This document shows, one piece after another, positions 1 to 9,109 of a DNA stretch of 64,000 nucleotides. The translations under genes and the position numbers were made by a program. How positions within the stretch are numbered: position 1 is the first letter of the stretch; each line of letters starts with the position of its first letter. Below the pieces are notes generated by a model. It ran no database searches. It had not been told where the DNA came from and saw only the letters and a program-made list of their open reading frames with translations. Origin of the DNA: Massilia mucilaginosa (GTDB taxonomy: Bacteria; Pseudomonadota; Gammaproteobacteria; Burkholderiales; Burkholderiaceae_D); NCBI RefSeq assembly GCF_011682145.1, contig NZ_WHJH01000001.1:310001-374000 (forward strand). The letters are read 5' to 3'.

Positions 1-867
1 TCGCGCGGCTTGAGCGTCGGCGAAGACATCTTTTTGGTGTTTTCGCCCGAGCGCGAAGACCCCGGCAACCCCGACTTTGAGACACGCACCATTCCCAAGG
101 TGTGCGGCGGCGACACGCCGGCCTGCCTGCGCGCCGGCATCGCCCTGTACAGCCCGGCCATCGACCAGGTGGTGCCGGTCAGCTCCACCCGCGCCGCCGA
201 GCTGACCAAGCTGCTCGAAAACATCCACCGCGCCGTGAATATCGGCCTGGTCAATGAAATGAAAATCATCGCCGACAAGATGGATATCGATATCCACGAG
301 GTGATCCGCGCCGCCGCCACCAAGCCGTTCGGCTTCACGCCCTACTATCCGGGGCCGGGCCTGGGCGGGCACTGCATTCCGATCGACCCGTTCTACCTGA
401 CCTGGAAGGCGCGCCAGTACGGCCTGCACACGCGCTTCATCGAGCTGGCCGGCGAGATCAACAGCGACATGCCGCACTGGGTCATCGGCAAGCTGGCGGA
501 CGCCCTCAACGAACGTTCGCGCGCGATCCGGGGCAGCCGCGTGCTGGTGCTCGGCATCGCCTACAAGAAAAATGTCGAGGACATGCGCGAGTCGCCCTCG
601 GTCGAGCTGATGGAAATCCTGCGCGCCAAGGGCGCCCTGGTCGACTATTCCGACCCGCACGTGCCGGTCTTTCCGAAGATGCGGGAACACCGTTTCGACC
701 TGGCCAGCGTGCCGCTGACGGCGGCGTCCATCGCGTCCTACGACGTGCTGCTGCTCGCCACCAGCCACAGCGCCTTCGACTACGCGCTGATCGCCCAGCA
801 CGCCGCCCTGATCGTCGATACCCGGGGCGTCTACCTGGACCGGCTGCCGAACGTGGTCAAGGCCTGA
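1..867 (+). CDS. wbpA: UDP-N-acetylglucosamine 6-dehydrogenase, WbpA-like (5' end outside window)
   Basis: This is the C-terminal two thirds (288 codons) of a nucleotide-sugar dehydrogenase; the frame is open to base 1, so the gene starts before the window. The family oxidises C6 of UDP-GlcNAc to UDP-GlcNAcA with two NAD+. The catalytic cysteine motif [14 protein letters not shown] is near residue 124. It is followed by the C-terminal UDP-binding domain with [18 protein letters not shown]. The N-terminal Rossmann GxGxxG motif lies upstream and cannot be seen. The next three genes are the WbpB, WbpD and WbpE steps, so the product probably feeds UDP-2,3-diacetamido-2,3-dideoxy-glucuronate synthesis. 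Family assignment is firm; the exact substrate rests on context. Confidence 0.85.
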   Translation, partial: SRGLSVGEDIFLVFSPEREDPGNPDFETRTIPKVCGGDTPACLRAGIALYSPAIDQVVPVSSTRAAELTKLLENIHRAVNIGLVNEMKIIADKMDIDIHEVIRAAATKPFGFTPYYPGPGLGGHCIPIDPFYLTWKARQYGLHTRFIELAGEINSDMPHWVIGKLADALNERSRAIRGSRVLVLGIAYKKNVEDMRESPSVELMEILRAKGALVDYSDPHVPVFPKMREHRFDLASVPLTAASIASYDVLLLATSHSAFDYALIAQHAALIVDTRGVYLDRLPNVVKA

Positions 868-905
868 CCCGGCCGGGCCTGACCCGGCCGGGCCTGGCCG
901 GGCCG
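861..905 (+). repeat. 15-bp GC-rich tandem repeat over the wbpA stop codon
   Basis: The unit GGCCTGACCCGGCCG occurs twice in perfect tandem (861-875 and 876-890), followed by a degenerate third copy. The wbpA stop codon is the TGA of the first unit, and the second unit carries another in-frame TGA. GGCC/GGCC arms could form short hairpins in the wbpA-wbpB spacer. It looks like a slippage product. Confidence 0.7.
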
Positions 906-929
906 CAAAAACAGCGAATGGAGAACCTC

Positions 930-1991
930 ATGCGTACCTACCCACCACCCGTCACCGACCGGCGCATCCGCTTCGCGCTGGTCGGCTGCGGCCGCATTGC
1001 CAACAACCATTTCAACGCCATCGCCCAGCACGAAGACCGCTGCGAACTGGCCGGCGTGTGCGATATCGACCCGGTGGCGCTGGCCGCCGCCGCCGCCCGC
1101 ACCGGCGCCCGCCCCTACCGTACCCTGGCCGAGATGCTGGCCAAGTGCAACGCCGACGCCTTCATCATCTGCACGCCGTCCGGGCTGCATCCGGAACAGG
1201 CGGTCCAGATCGCCGGAAGCGGGCGCCATGTGATCACCGAAAAACCCATGGCCACGCGCTGGGAAGACGGCAAGCGCATGGTGGCGGCGTGCGATACGGC
1301 CGGGGTGCGCATGTTCGTGGTCAAGCAGAACCGGCGCAATGCCACCTTGCAGCTGCTCAAAAGCGCGGTCGATAAGAAGCGCTTCGGGCGCATTTACATG
1401 GTCAACCTGAACGTGTTCTGGACCCGCCCGGACGACTATTACAACAGCGCCAAGTGGCGCGGCACCTGGGAATACGACGGCGGCGCCTTCATGAACCAGG
1501 CCAGCCACTATGTCGACCTGATCGACTGGATCATCGGCCCGGTCGAGAGCCTGCAAGCGTACACGGCCACCCTGGCGCGCGATATCGAGGTGGAAGATAC
1601 CGGCGTGATCAGCCTGCGCTGGCGCAACGGCGCCCTGGGGTCGATGAACGTGACCATGCTGACCTATCCGTGCAACCTGGAAGGCTCGATCACCATCCTG
1701 GGCGAACGCGGCACGGTGCGCATCGGCGGCGTGGCCGTCAATGAAGTGCAGCGCTGGGAGTTTGCCGAGCCGGACGAGGACGATGCGCGGGTGGTCGACG
1801 CCAGCTACCAGACCACCTCGGTCTACGGTTTCGGCCATCCGCTGTATTACGACAACGTGATCAAGGTGCTGCGCGGCGAGGCCGAGCCCGAAACCGATGG
1901 CCGCGAGGGACTCAAGTCGCTCGAAGTGCTGATTGCCGCCTATAAATCGGCTCGCGACGGCAAGCGCGTGGCCTTGCCTCTGGAGTATTGA
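930..1991 (+). CDS. wbpB: Gfo/Idh/MocA oxidoreductase, WbpB-like
   Basis: A 353-residue NAD(P)-dependent oxidoreductase. The N-terminal Rossmann fold begins [17 protein letters not shown], and the family motif ITEKPMAT (EKP with catalytic Lys) is near residue 106. In the WbpA-B-E-D pathway WbpB oxidises C3 of UDP-GlcNAcA and works as a pair with the aminotransferase WbpE, whose gene lies two genes downstream. I start at ATG 930 because GGAG at 920-923 is a good ribosome-binding site; an in-frame ATG at 918 has none. It ends 2 bases before the wbpD-like start, so the genes are translationally close. A sugar oxidoreductase of another specificity is possible, but the neighbours argue for this role. 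Confidence 0.85.
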   Translation: MRTYPPPVTDRRIRFALVGCGRIANNHFNAIAQHEDRCELAGVCDIDPVALAAAAARTGARPYRTLAEMLAKCNADAFIICTPSGLHPEQAVQIAGSGRHVITEKPMATRWEDGKRMVAACDTAGVRMFVVKQNRRNATLQLLKSAVDKKRFGRIYMVNLNVFWTRPDDYYNSAKWRGTWEYDGGAFMNQASHYVDLIDWIIGPVESLQAYTATLARDIEVEDTGVISLRWRNGALGSMNVTMLTYPCNLEGSITILGERGTVRIGGVAVNEVQRWEFAEPDEDDARVVDASYQTTSVYGFGHPLYYDNVIKVLRGEAEPETDGREGLKSLEVLIAAYKSARDGKRVALPLEY

Positions 1992-1993
1992 CC

Positions 1994-2584
1994 ATGGATC
2001 AGGCCATCATCGAAGCGAGCGCCATTGTCGACCCCGGCGCCATGCTGGGGGCGGGAACGCGGGTCTGGCATTTCGCCCATGTGTGCGGCGGCGCGCGCAT
2101 CGGCGCCGCCTGTTCGCTGGGGCAGAACGTTTTCGTCGGCAACGACGTGCGGATTGGCGACCGCTGCAAGATCCAGAACAATGTCTCGGTGTACGACGCC
2201 GTGACGATCGAGGACGAGGTGTTCTGCGGCCCCAGCATGGTATTTACCAATGTCTGGAACCCGCGCGCGGCCATCGAGCGCAAGGATGCCTACCGGCCCA
2301 CCCTGGTAAAGCGCGGCGCCTCGATCGGCGCCAACGCCACCATCGTGTGCGGCGTGACCATCGGCCGCTACGCCTTCATCGCGGCCGGGGCCGTGGTCAC
2401 GCGCGATGTGCCCGACTTTGCGCTGATGGCGGGCGTGCCGGCGCGCCAGACCGGCTGGATCGGCCGCCATGGTGAACGTCTGGCGCTGCCCAAAGGCGCG
2501 GACGGCGACGCCACCTGCCCCCATACGGGCGAACGCTACCAGGTGCGCGGCGGTGTCTGCCGCCTGCTGGACGCGCCCCTCTGA
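1994..2584 (+). CDS. wbpD: Hexapeptide-repeat N-acetyltransferase, WbpD-like
   Basis: A 196-residue left-handed beta-helix acyltransferase. Hexapeptide-type repeats run from about residue 10 to 150 (for example [19 protein letters not shown] and [20 protein letters not shown]). Conserved segments [14 protein letters not shown] and [11 protein letters not shown] match the WbpD/WlbB family, which acetylates the 3-amino group of UDP-2-acetamido-3-amino-2,3-dideoxy-glucuronate using acetyl-CoA. The tail [16 protein letters not shown] is also typical. ATG 1994 is chosen over TTG 1988, which overlaps the preceding stop. It lies directly between the WbpB- and WbpE-like genes. Confidence 0.85.
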   Translation: MDQAIIEASAIVDPGAMLGAGTRVWHFAHVCGGARIGAACSLGQNVFVGNDVRIGDRCKIQNNVSVYDAVTIEDEVFCGPSMVFTNVWNPRAAIERKDAYRPTLVKRGASIGANATIVCGVTIGRYAFIAAGAVVTRDVPDFALMAGVPARQTGWIGRHGERLALPKGADGDATCPHTGERYQVRGGVCRLLDAPL

Positions 2585-2625
2585 GCCATTTACCCCTTGA
2601 CCTGTCAGCGATCGGACCTCTCATC

Positions 2626-3777
2626 ATGGAATTCATCGACCTCAAAGCGCAATACCGGGTTGGCCGCGAAAACATCAACGCCCGCATCCAGGCCGTGCTC
2701 GACCACGGCCAGTACATCATGGGACCGGAAGTGGAAGAACTGGAAGCGCGCCTGGCCGCGTTCAGCGGGGCGCGCCACTGCATTACGGTCTCGTCCGGCA
2801 CCGAAGCGCTGCTGATTTCGCTGATGGCGCTCGGCATCGGACCGGGCGACGAAGTCATCACCACGCCGTTTTCCTTCATCGCCACGGCCGAAGCCATCGT
2901 GCTGCTGGGCGCGACGCCGGTGTTCGCCGATATCGACCCGGCCACCTGCAATATCGATCCCACCCTGATCGAAGCAAAGATTACCGAGCGCACCAGGGCA
3001 ATCATGCCGGTGTCGCTGTACGGCCAGCCGGCCGACATGGAAGCCATCAATGCGATTGCCTGGCGCCATAAACTGACCGTGATCGAAGATGCCGCCCAGA
3101 GCTTCGGCGCCACCTACGGCGGCAAGCGCAGCTGCAATCTGTCGGCCATCGGCTGCACCAGTTTCTTCCCGAGCAAGCCGCTCGGCTGCTACGGCGACGG
3201 CGGCGCCATCTTCACCAGCGACGATCAGCTGGCCAGCGCCATGCGCGACATCCGCGTGCATGGCCAGTCGCGCCGCTATGTGCACACCCGCATCGGCGTC
3301 GGTGGCCGGATGGACACCTTGCAATGCGCCATCGTGCTGGCCAAGCTCGACTATTTCGAGTGGGAACTGAAAGAGCGCGCGCGCGCCGCCGCCAGCTACG
3401 ACGCCCTGCTGTCCGGCAAAATCGGCATGGTGGCGCGTCCACGCGACCGCAGCAGTGTATTCGCGCAATACACGGTCGTGGTGGAGCAGCGCGACCAGGT
3501 GCGCGCCGCCTTGCAGGCGGAGGGCATTCCGACCGCCGTGCACTATCCGGTGCCGATGCACATGCAGCCGGCCTATGCGCGCTGGAGCGCCCCGCACAGC
3601 GCGCCGGTGGCGACCGCCATGGCCGCCAAAGTGCTCAGCCTGCCGATGGGGCCGTATCTGGACGATGCCAGCATCGCCCGGGTGTGCGCGGTGCTGCTCG
3701 ATGCGCAGCGTGACGCGCTACGCGACGCGCCATGCGAGGCGCCATGCGAAGCGCCGGCATCATGCCGCCAGGATTGA
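2626..3777 (+). CDS. wbpE: DegT/DnrJ/EryC1 PLP aminotransferase, WbpE-like
   Basis: A 383-residue PLP-dependent sugar aminotransferase. It opens MEFIDLKAQYRVGRENINAR, has the cofactor region VIEDAAQSFGA and the Schiff-base lysine segment FFPSKPLGCYGDGGA. In the pathway it transfers an amino group from glutamate to the 3-keto sugar made by the WbpB partner. The C-terminus ends in a short repetitive stretch (DAPCEAPCEAP, about 3720-3757) that is not part of the fold and looks like local sequence expansion. The gene lies 41 bases after wbpD and 13 before the flippase gene, in the same operon. Confidence 0.87.
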   Translation: MEFIDLKAQYRVGRENINARIQAVLDHGQYIMGPEVEELEARLAAFSGARHCITVSSGTEALLISLMALGIGPGDEVITTPFSFIATAEAIVLLGATPVFADIDPATCNIDPTLIEAKITERTRAIMPVSLYGQPADMEAINAIAWRHKLTVIEDAAQSFGATYGGKRSCNLSAIGCTSFFPSKPLGCYGDGGAIFTSDDQLASAMRDIRVHGQSRRYVHTRIGVGGRMDTLQCAIVLAKLDYFEWELKERARAAASYDALLSGKIGMVARPRDRSSVFAQYTVVVEQRDQVRAALQAEGIPTAVHYPVPMHMQPAYARWSAPHSAPVATAMAAKVLSLPMGPYLDDASIARVCAVLLDAQRDALRDAPCEAPCEAPASCRQD

Positions 3778-3790
3778 GGGGAGGCGCGCC

Positions 3791-5044
3791 ATGACAGCAG
3801 GGCGGCTACCGGCCTACTGGCGCAACGTGATGACCGTGCTCGGCGGCGCGCTCGGGGCGCAGGCCCTGCCGCTGCTGGCCGCGCCGCTCATCACGCGCCT
3901 GTGCACGCCGGCCGACGTGGGCGCGTTCAGCGTCTGGCTGGGCATGGTGGCGGTCGCCGCCATCGGCGCCACCTTGCGGCTGGAAGCGGCGATGATCCTC
4001 GACCACGACCGCGCATCGCAGCGCACCTGTTTTTCGGTGGTGGCCTACAGCGCCGGCATCACCGCCGTCTTGACAACCTTGGGGGCTGCGCTGGCGCGCC
4101 TGCTCGGGCTGCCGTTCGCCGCGCAACTGTCGTGGCCGGCGCTGCTGACGCTCGGCGTCGCCACCTTCATGACCGCCTACATGCAGACCACCCTGGCCTA
4201 CGCCACCTCGCACAACGCCTTCGGCAAGGCGGCCCGCGCGCGGGTGTGGAGCGCCGGCGGCATCGCCGCCGCGCAAGTGGGACTGCTGGCGCTGGGCATG
4301 GGCGGCGTCGCCCTGGTCGCGGGTCAGTTGGTCGGACTGGCGGTCGGGCTGCTGGCCGCCATGCTGCTGCTGGCGCCGCCGCAGGCATGGCCCGGCTGGC
4401 TGCCGGACCCCGGCCAGCGCGCCTACCTGCGCCGCCACGACAAGTTCTGGCGCTTCTCGCTGCCCTCGAACCTGCTCAACGTCATCGTCAGCCAGTTGCC
4501 GCTACTGATGATCGGCGCGCGCCATGGCGCCATGGCCGCCGGCCTGTTCGCGCTGACCCAGCGCGTGCTGGGCGCACCCATCGCCCTGCTCGCCTCATCG
4601 GTGCTGGAAGTGTTCAAGCGCCAGTCGGTGCACGATTTCCAGACTCAGGGCAATTGCCGCGACGCCTATCGCTACACCTTCAAGGCGCTGGTCCTGCTCG
4701 GCATCGGCCCCTCGCTGGTGCTGCTCCTGTTTTCGCCGGAACTGTTCGCCTTTGCCTTCGGCGACAACTGGCGCGAGGCCGGCGAGCTGGCGCAAATCCT
4801 CGCGCCCCTGTACTTCCTCAATTTCATCGCCAGCCCGCTCAGCTATGTGTTCTTTGTCGCCGGCAAGCAGAAGGTCGACCTGCTGTGGCAAGTGGCGCTG
4901 TTCGTGATGACCGTGTCGGTGTTCCTCGCGCCCGGCAGCCTGCGCCAAAGCGTGCTGTGGTACGCGATCGGCTATTCCCTGCTCTACCTTGTTTACCTGC
5001 GCATGTCGTACCGGTGCTCGCAAAACCGCATGGTGGCCGCATGA
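3791..5044 (+). CDS. wzx: Polysaccharide flippase, Wzx/MATE-like
   Basis: A 417-residue integral membrane protein with about 12 hydrophobic segments. Its start LGAQALPLLAAPLITRLCTPADVG is characteristic of the polysaccharide biosynthesis (Wzx/RfbX) branch of the MATE superfamily. These proteins flip undecaprenyl-linked repeat units across the inner membrane. The start is ATG 3791, with GAGG about 8-12 bases upstream; upstream in-frame codons overlap wbpE and were discarded. The stop overlaps the next gene's ATG (ATGA at 5041). The small initiating transferase and polymerase-like protein of the same cluster fit a Wzx/Wzy-dependent pathway. Confidence 0.8.
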   Translation: MTAGRLPAYWRNVMTVLGGALGAQALPLLAAPLITRLCTPADVGAFSVWLGMVAVAAIGATLRLEAAMILDHDRASQRTCFSVVAYSAGITAVLTTLGAALARLLGLPFAAQLSWPALLTLGVATFMTAYMQTTLAYATSHNAFGKAARARVWSAGGIAAAQVGLLALGMGGVALVAGQLVGLAVGLLAAMLLLAPPQAWPGWLPDPGQRAYLRRHDKFWRFSLPSNLLNVIVSQLPLLMIGARHGAMAAGLFALTQRVLGAPIALLASSVLEVFKRQSVHDFQTQGNCRDAYRYTFKALVLLGIGPSLVLLLFSPELFAFAFGDNWREAGELAQILAPLYFLNFIASPLSYVFFVAGKQKVDLLWQVALFVMTVSVFLAPGSLRQSVLWYAIGYSLLYLVYLRMSYRCSQNRMVAA

Positions 5045-6306
5045 GCCCGATCGCACGCTCCACCGGCCGCGAGCAATGGATCGGCATGCTCGGCTTTTTT
5101 GCCTTGTTTCCCGGGTTCTTCTTCTATCACACGGCGCTGGGACTGGGAAAGATTCCGGCCGTGCTGGGCGGCTATTTCGCGCCGGTATCGCTGCTGCTCC
5201 TGCCGCTGCTGTTTTTCTTCTATGCCGGCAAGGTCCGGCAAGACCGCAATTACCTGGGCAAAACCGACGTGGCGTTTTTCCTGTACTTGGCCTACTTTGC
5301 GCTGATCGTCGTCGTCAACGCCCTGGCTGGCGCGAAGATGGCCATTGTCACGAATCACCTGCTGGGGATCATTTTCATGCTGAATGTGTTCTTTGCATTC
5401 CGCATGGGCGCTCCCGGCGAGCGGCGCTTCCGCCTGATGGCGCTGGGCAGCCTGCTGGGCATGTCGGCCATCGTGTTCGCCTACGCGGTCGACGGCGCCT
5501 TCTATCTGGCGCCGCTGGGCACGGCCAAGAATCCCGAAAGCCTGGCTTCGTACCAGGGTTTTTCGCGTTCCTATCTGTTCACCTTCGCGGTGGCCATTGC
5601 CTACACCCGCGCGCTATCGCTGCGCCTGCTGCTGTATGGCCTGGCCGCGTCCACCCTGTTCATCAATACCGCGCGCAGCGAATTTGCCGCCATGCTGTTC
5701 ATGATTCCCATTATCGAGCTGTATTACACGCGCCAAAAAGTTCTCATGGCGACCGTGTTCCTGTTTCTGGTACAGATGATCTATGCGAATCTGGCGCAAC
5801 TGTTATCCATGCTACCCAGCAACCGGGTGCTCGAATTGCTGGATCTGTCCCATTCGACGTCGGCCAATACCCGCCATCAGCTGAGCACCTATGCGCTCAA
5901 TTCGATTGCGCAGTTCCCCGTTTTTGGCGATTACGCCAGCTATTCGCCCGGCCTGTATTCGCACAATGTGCTCTCGGCCTGGGTCGATACCGGCATCTTC
6001 GGATTCCTGTTCGTGCTCGGCATCCTGATCGTGCCGGCGATTCCGCTGTTTTTCAAAGGCTACTTCGCGCATTATCGCTCGGGTGAATTCATCCTGGCGT
6101 TTTCGCTGTGCTGCATCACGGTGCTGCTGCTGCTTACCTCGCACTACTTCACCGACATGCTCATCGGCGCCACCATGGCGGCCTTTTCATCCTACCGGTA
6201 TGGAATGACACATGCTCACCATCGCACATCTGACATCGGCCCATCCGCGCCACGACACCCGCATCTTCGTCAAGCAATGCCGGGCGCTGGTACGGCAAGG
6301 ATATGA
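5041..6306 (+). CDS. O-antigen polymerase/ligase-like membrane protein
   Basis: A 421-residue polytopic membrane protein with about 10-12 hydrophobic helices. A larger loop holds INTARSEFAAMLFMIPIIELY and a following periplasmic stretch contains SHNVLSAWVDTGIFGFLF. The ...Y/SHN...G..G pattern resembles Wzy polymerases and WaaL ligases. It starts at an ATGA overlap with the flippase gene. Its last 32 codons run 95 bases into the next glycosyltransferase gene, and the tail is hydrophilic. The glycosyltransferase start is well supported, so either this protein has a long overlapping tail or its frame has drifted at the end. Polymerase versus ligase cannot be decided from sequence alone. Confidence 0.7.
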   Translation: MSPIARSTGREQWIGMLGFFALFPGFFFYHTALGLGKIPAVLGGYFAPVSLLLLPLLFFFYAGKVRQDRNYLGKTDVAFFLYLAYFALIVVVNALAGAKMAIVTNHLLGIIFMLNVFFAFRMGAPGERRFRLMALGSLLGMSAIVFAYAVDGAFYLAPLGTAKNPESLASYQGFSRSYLFTFAVAIAYTRALSLRLLLYGLAASTLFINTARSEFAAMLFMIPIIELYYTRQKVLMATVFLFLVQMIYANLAQLLSMLPSNRVLELLDLSHSTSANTRHQLSTYALNSIAQFPVFGDYASYSPGLYSHNVLSAWVDTGIFGFLFVLGILIVPAIPLFFKGYFAHYRSGEFILAFSLCCITVLLLLTSHYFTDMLIGATMAAFSSYRYGMTHAHHRTSDIGPSAPRHPHLRQAMPGAGTARI

Positions 6307-7348
6307 GGTCACGCTGGTCGTGGCCGATGGCCTGGGGGACGAGCGCGACAGCGGCGTCCACATCACCGACGTCGGCTACACCCCGGGCCGGCTGGCGCGC
6401 ATGCTGGGCAGCACCCGGCGCGTGCTGCGGCGCGCGCGCCAGATCGATGCAGACATTTACCATCTGCACGATCCAGAACTCATGCCCGCCGGCCTGGCCC
6501 TCAAGCGCCTCGGCAAAACCGTGATTTTCGACGCCCACGAAGACTTGCCGCTGCAGTTGTTGGGCAAGCCCTATCTGACGCCTGGCCTGCGCAGCCTGCT
6601 GTCACGCGCCAGCGCCGCCTACGAGCGCCATGCCTGCCGCCAGTTCGACGCCATCGTTGCCGCGACGCCCTTTATCCGCGACAAATTCTTGCAGATCAAT
6701 CCGAACAGCATCGACGTCAACAACTATCCGGTACCCGGCGAATTCGACGCCGAGGCGCCCTGGAGCGAGAAGCGGCAGGAAGTGTGCTACGTCGGCAGCC
6801 TGTCGGCCATGCGCGGCATCGGCGAACTGGTCGCGGCGGCGCAGCTGCTGCAGTCGCCCGCGCGCATCACCGTGGCCGGCCGCTTTTCGGAGGTCAAGCT
6901 CGAAAACGCCCTGAGCGCGCAGCCCGGCTGGCAACGCCTGAACCGCCGCGGCCACCTGGACCGCGACGGCGTGCGCGCCGTCATGGCGCAGGCGCTGGCC
7001 GGCCTGGTCACGCTGCATCCGGAACCGCATTATCTCGACGCCCTCCCGGTCAAAATGTTCGAATACATGGCGGCCGGCATTGCGGTCATCGCCTCCGATA
7101 TTCCCCTGTGGCGCGGGATTATTCAAGACCACCAGTGCGGCGTGTGCGTCGATCCGCGCGACCCGGCCGCGATCGCCGCCGCCATCGACTATTTTGTGCG
7201 CAATCCGCAGATCGCCCAGCGCATGGGACGCAATGGCCGGCGCGCCGTGATCGCGCACTACAACTGGTCGAACGAGGCCGGAAAACTCATCGGACTGTAT
7301 CGCGCATTGCACGCATCGCTTGGCACGATACGCCGCGCCGCCACATAA
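6212..7348 (+). CDS. Glycosyltransferase family 4
   Basis: A 378-residue GT-B glycosyltransferase. The N-terminus MLTIAHLTSAHPRHDTRIF is a classic GT4 opening, and the donor-binding region PVKMFEYMAAGIAVIASDIP carries the E-x7-E-type motif around residues 275-300. It should add one sugar to the lipid-linked repeat unit at the cytoplasmic face of the inner membrane. The sugar is not predictable. The gene overlaps the end of the preceding membrane-protein gene by 95 bases and is followed by a 258-base spacer in which I see no gene and no clear promoter. Confidence 0.85.
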   Translation: MLTIAHLTSAHPRHDTRIFVKQCRALVRQGYEVTLVVADGLGDERDSGVHITDVGYTPGRLARMLGSTRRVLRRARQIDADIYHLHDPELMPAGLALKRLGKTVIFDAHEDLPLQLLGKPYLTPGLRSLLSRASAAYERHACRQFDAIVAATPFIRDKFLQINPNSIDVNNYPVPGEFDAEAPWSEKRQEVCYVGSLSAMRGIGELVAAAQLLQSPARITVAGRFSEVKLENALSAQPGWQRLNRRGHLDRDGVRAVMAQALAGLVTLHPEPHYLDALPVKMFEYMAAGIAVIASDIPLWRGIIQDHQCGVCVDPRDPAAIAAAIDYFVRNPQIAQRMGRNGRRAVIAHYNWSNEAGKLIGLYRALHASLGTIRRAAT

Positions 7349-7606
7349 ATTCACGTATTCGTATCTTCACCGACATGAATAACTGCCGATGCGCTGAGCG
7401 ATCACAAACAAGCGTGCTTAGGCCGGTTCGATTTACGCCACTTCAAACTCGGCACCGCCTCGTCTGGCTACAGTAAGAAAAGCCTGAACGGTTTCGGGCC
7501 CGCAGCGTGCGAGCACCCATGCACGCCGCCGTCAAGCCGATTAACACGTCCGGACAGCCAACTCCCGACCAACAAGAAAAGGCGGTTACAGCCGCGATGA
7601 ACTGCG

Positions 7607-8311
7607 ATGACTACCCTGCTCACCACTCTGTCGGACCACCTTGGCACCGTCAAGCAATTGCTGCGGCTGCCGGTGGCCCATTTGTTTTTCGACGAATCGA
7701 TCGCGCCCGTCAATGTGCGTTCGACCTACCGCTATTACACCAAGCGCCACCCGCAATACAAAATCATCCAGCACAAAAGCTGGGGCGCCGCCCTGATCGA
7801 CCTGCAACGCTTTCGCAACCGCAGCGACTACCTCGACAGCATCAAGGGCCGCAACTGGGGCGCGCACCACATCAAACGCGCCCGCACGCGCGGCTACCGG
7901 ATCGTCGAAATCGAGCGCAACGACTACGTCGACGCCATCTTCGACATCAATACCTCGGTCGAGGCGCGCCAGGGACGCCCCATGGACCAGAAATACCTGG
8001 AAAAGAGGCAATGCTTCGACAAGCTCGTCAACTTCACCTACTACGGCGTGCTGTGCCCGGACGACCAACTGGTCGCCTACGCCAATGTCGGCCATTTCGG
8101 CAACTTCCACGCCTTCGAGCAACTGATGGGCTACCGCAACAACGACGGCATCATGCACTTGCTTGTCGGCGACATTGCCGCCGGCCTGATCGAGCAGGGC
8201 CTGACGCGCTACCTGATGTACGACACCTACTTCGGCGCCTTGCCCGGGCTGCGCCAGTTCAAGACCATGCTCGGCTTCACCCCCTATCGCGCGCGCTACC
8301 ACCTCCGATGA
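7607..8311 (+). CDS. Putative acyl/aminoacyl-transfer (GNAT/FemAB-like) protein in EPS cluster
   Basis: A 234-residue soluble protein with no signal peptide. I do not recognise a characterised homologue. The core (GYRIVEIERNDYVDAIFDIN, then YGVLCPDDQLVAYANVGHFG and YLMYDTYFGALPGLRQFKTM) has the secondary-structure rhythm of a GNAT acyltransferase, with the last segment resembling the C-terminal strand pair. It overlaps the next gene by an ATGA, so it is co-translated with the deacetylase-like protein; a combined deacetylation/acylation of an amino sugar is a reasonable guess. ATG 7607 is used; ATG 7597 is in another frame. Confidence 0.6.
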   Translation: MTTLLTTLSDHLGTVKQLLRLPVAHLFFDESIAPVNVRSTYRYYTKRHPQYKIIQHKSWGAALIDLQRFRNRSDYLDSIKGRNWGAHHIKRARTRGYRIVEIERNDYVDAIFDINTSVEARQGRPMDQKYLEKRQCFDKLVNFTYYGVLCPDDQLVAYANVGHFGNFHAFEQLMGYRNNDGIMHLLVGDIAAGLIEQGLTRYLMYDTYFGALPGLRQFKTMLGFTPYRARYHLR

Positions 8312-9081
8312 ACACGCTGCTCCGACGCCTCTACAGCGATTACCTGATGCCCTCGCGCCTGCCCGAGTACGAGGCCCTGCTGCGCGACGCGACCGAGCGC
8401 GGCTACGCCCAGGTATCGGTGCGCGAATTCCTGCGTCCGCCGCCGCCGGGCGGGCGCCCGCCCACCATCGTGCACCGGCACGACATCGACAGCGACCTGC
8501 GCACCACGGCCAGGATGTTCGCGCGCGAAGTGCGGCGCGGGGTGCGTTCGAGCTTTTACTTCCGCCTGTCGACGCTCGACTTCGGCCTCATGCGCGACAT
8601 CGAAGACTATGGCAGCGAAGCGAGCTACCACTTCGAGGAAATCGCCAGTTTCGCCAAGCGCCACCACTTGCACGATGCGGGGGAAGTGCGGCGGCACTTC
8701 CCCGCCATCCGTGACGAGTTCGCCGCCAACCTGCGCCGCATCGAAGACGGCCTCGGCAGCAAGATCAGCACGGTGGCCAGTCACGGCGACTTTGCCAACC
8801 GCAAGCTCAAGCTGATCAACAACGAACTGCTGGCCGACAGCGCCCTGCGCGCGCGTTGCGGCATCGCCTGTGAAACGTATGACAGCGCCCTGCTCGAACA
8901 GTTCGACCTGTATATCAGCGACCGCCCGCCGCCGCTGCTGTATCACCCGCTCAGTCCGCACGCGGCGCTGGGGCACTACCGCAGCATCTGCCTGCTTACC
9001 CACCCGGTGCAGTGGGAAACCAACTGGTGCGAAAACACGCGCTGCAACCTGCGCCGCCTGGTCGAGGGGCTGACATGGTAA
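8308..9081 (+). CDS. Polysaccharide-deacetylase-like protein (HDID motif)
   Basis: A 257-residue protein. The segment TIVHRHDIDSDLRTTARMFA near residue 53 carries the HDxD signature found in NodB-like deacetylases of polysaccharide clusters, where Asp and His bind the metal. A second region, SSFYFRLSTLDFGLMRDIED, matches the following strand-helix. SYHFEEIASFAKRH and STVASHGDFANRK supply further His/Asp residues expected around the active site. No signal peptide is visible, so it probably acts in the cytoplasm on a lipid- or nucleotide-linked sugar rather than on exported polymer. It starts inside the stop of the preceding gene. Confidence 0.65.
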   Translation: MNTLLRRLYSDYLMPSRLPEYEALLRDATERGYAQVSVREFLRPPPPGGRPPTIVHRHDIDSDLRTTARMFAREVRRGVRSSFYFRLSTLDFGLMRDIEDYGSEASYHFEEIASFAKRHHLHDAGEVRRHFPAIRDEFAANLRRIEDGLGSKISTVASHGDFANRKLKLINNELLADSALRARCGIACETYDSALLEQFDLYISDRPPPLLYHPLSPHAALGHYRSICLLTHPVQWETNWCENTRCNLRRLVEGLTW

Positions 9082-9109
9082 GCGCACCACGCCTGCGGGA
9101 GCCTGGACG

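Noticed and set aside
3901-5040. In-frame upstream extension of the polymerase-like protein inside the flippase gene
   Set aside because: It is the +2 frame of the flippase, Arg/Gly/Ala-rich and non-membranous; the membrane protein begins at 5041.
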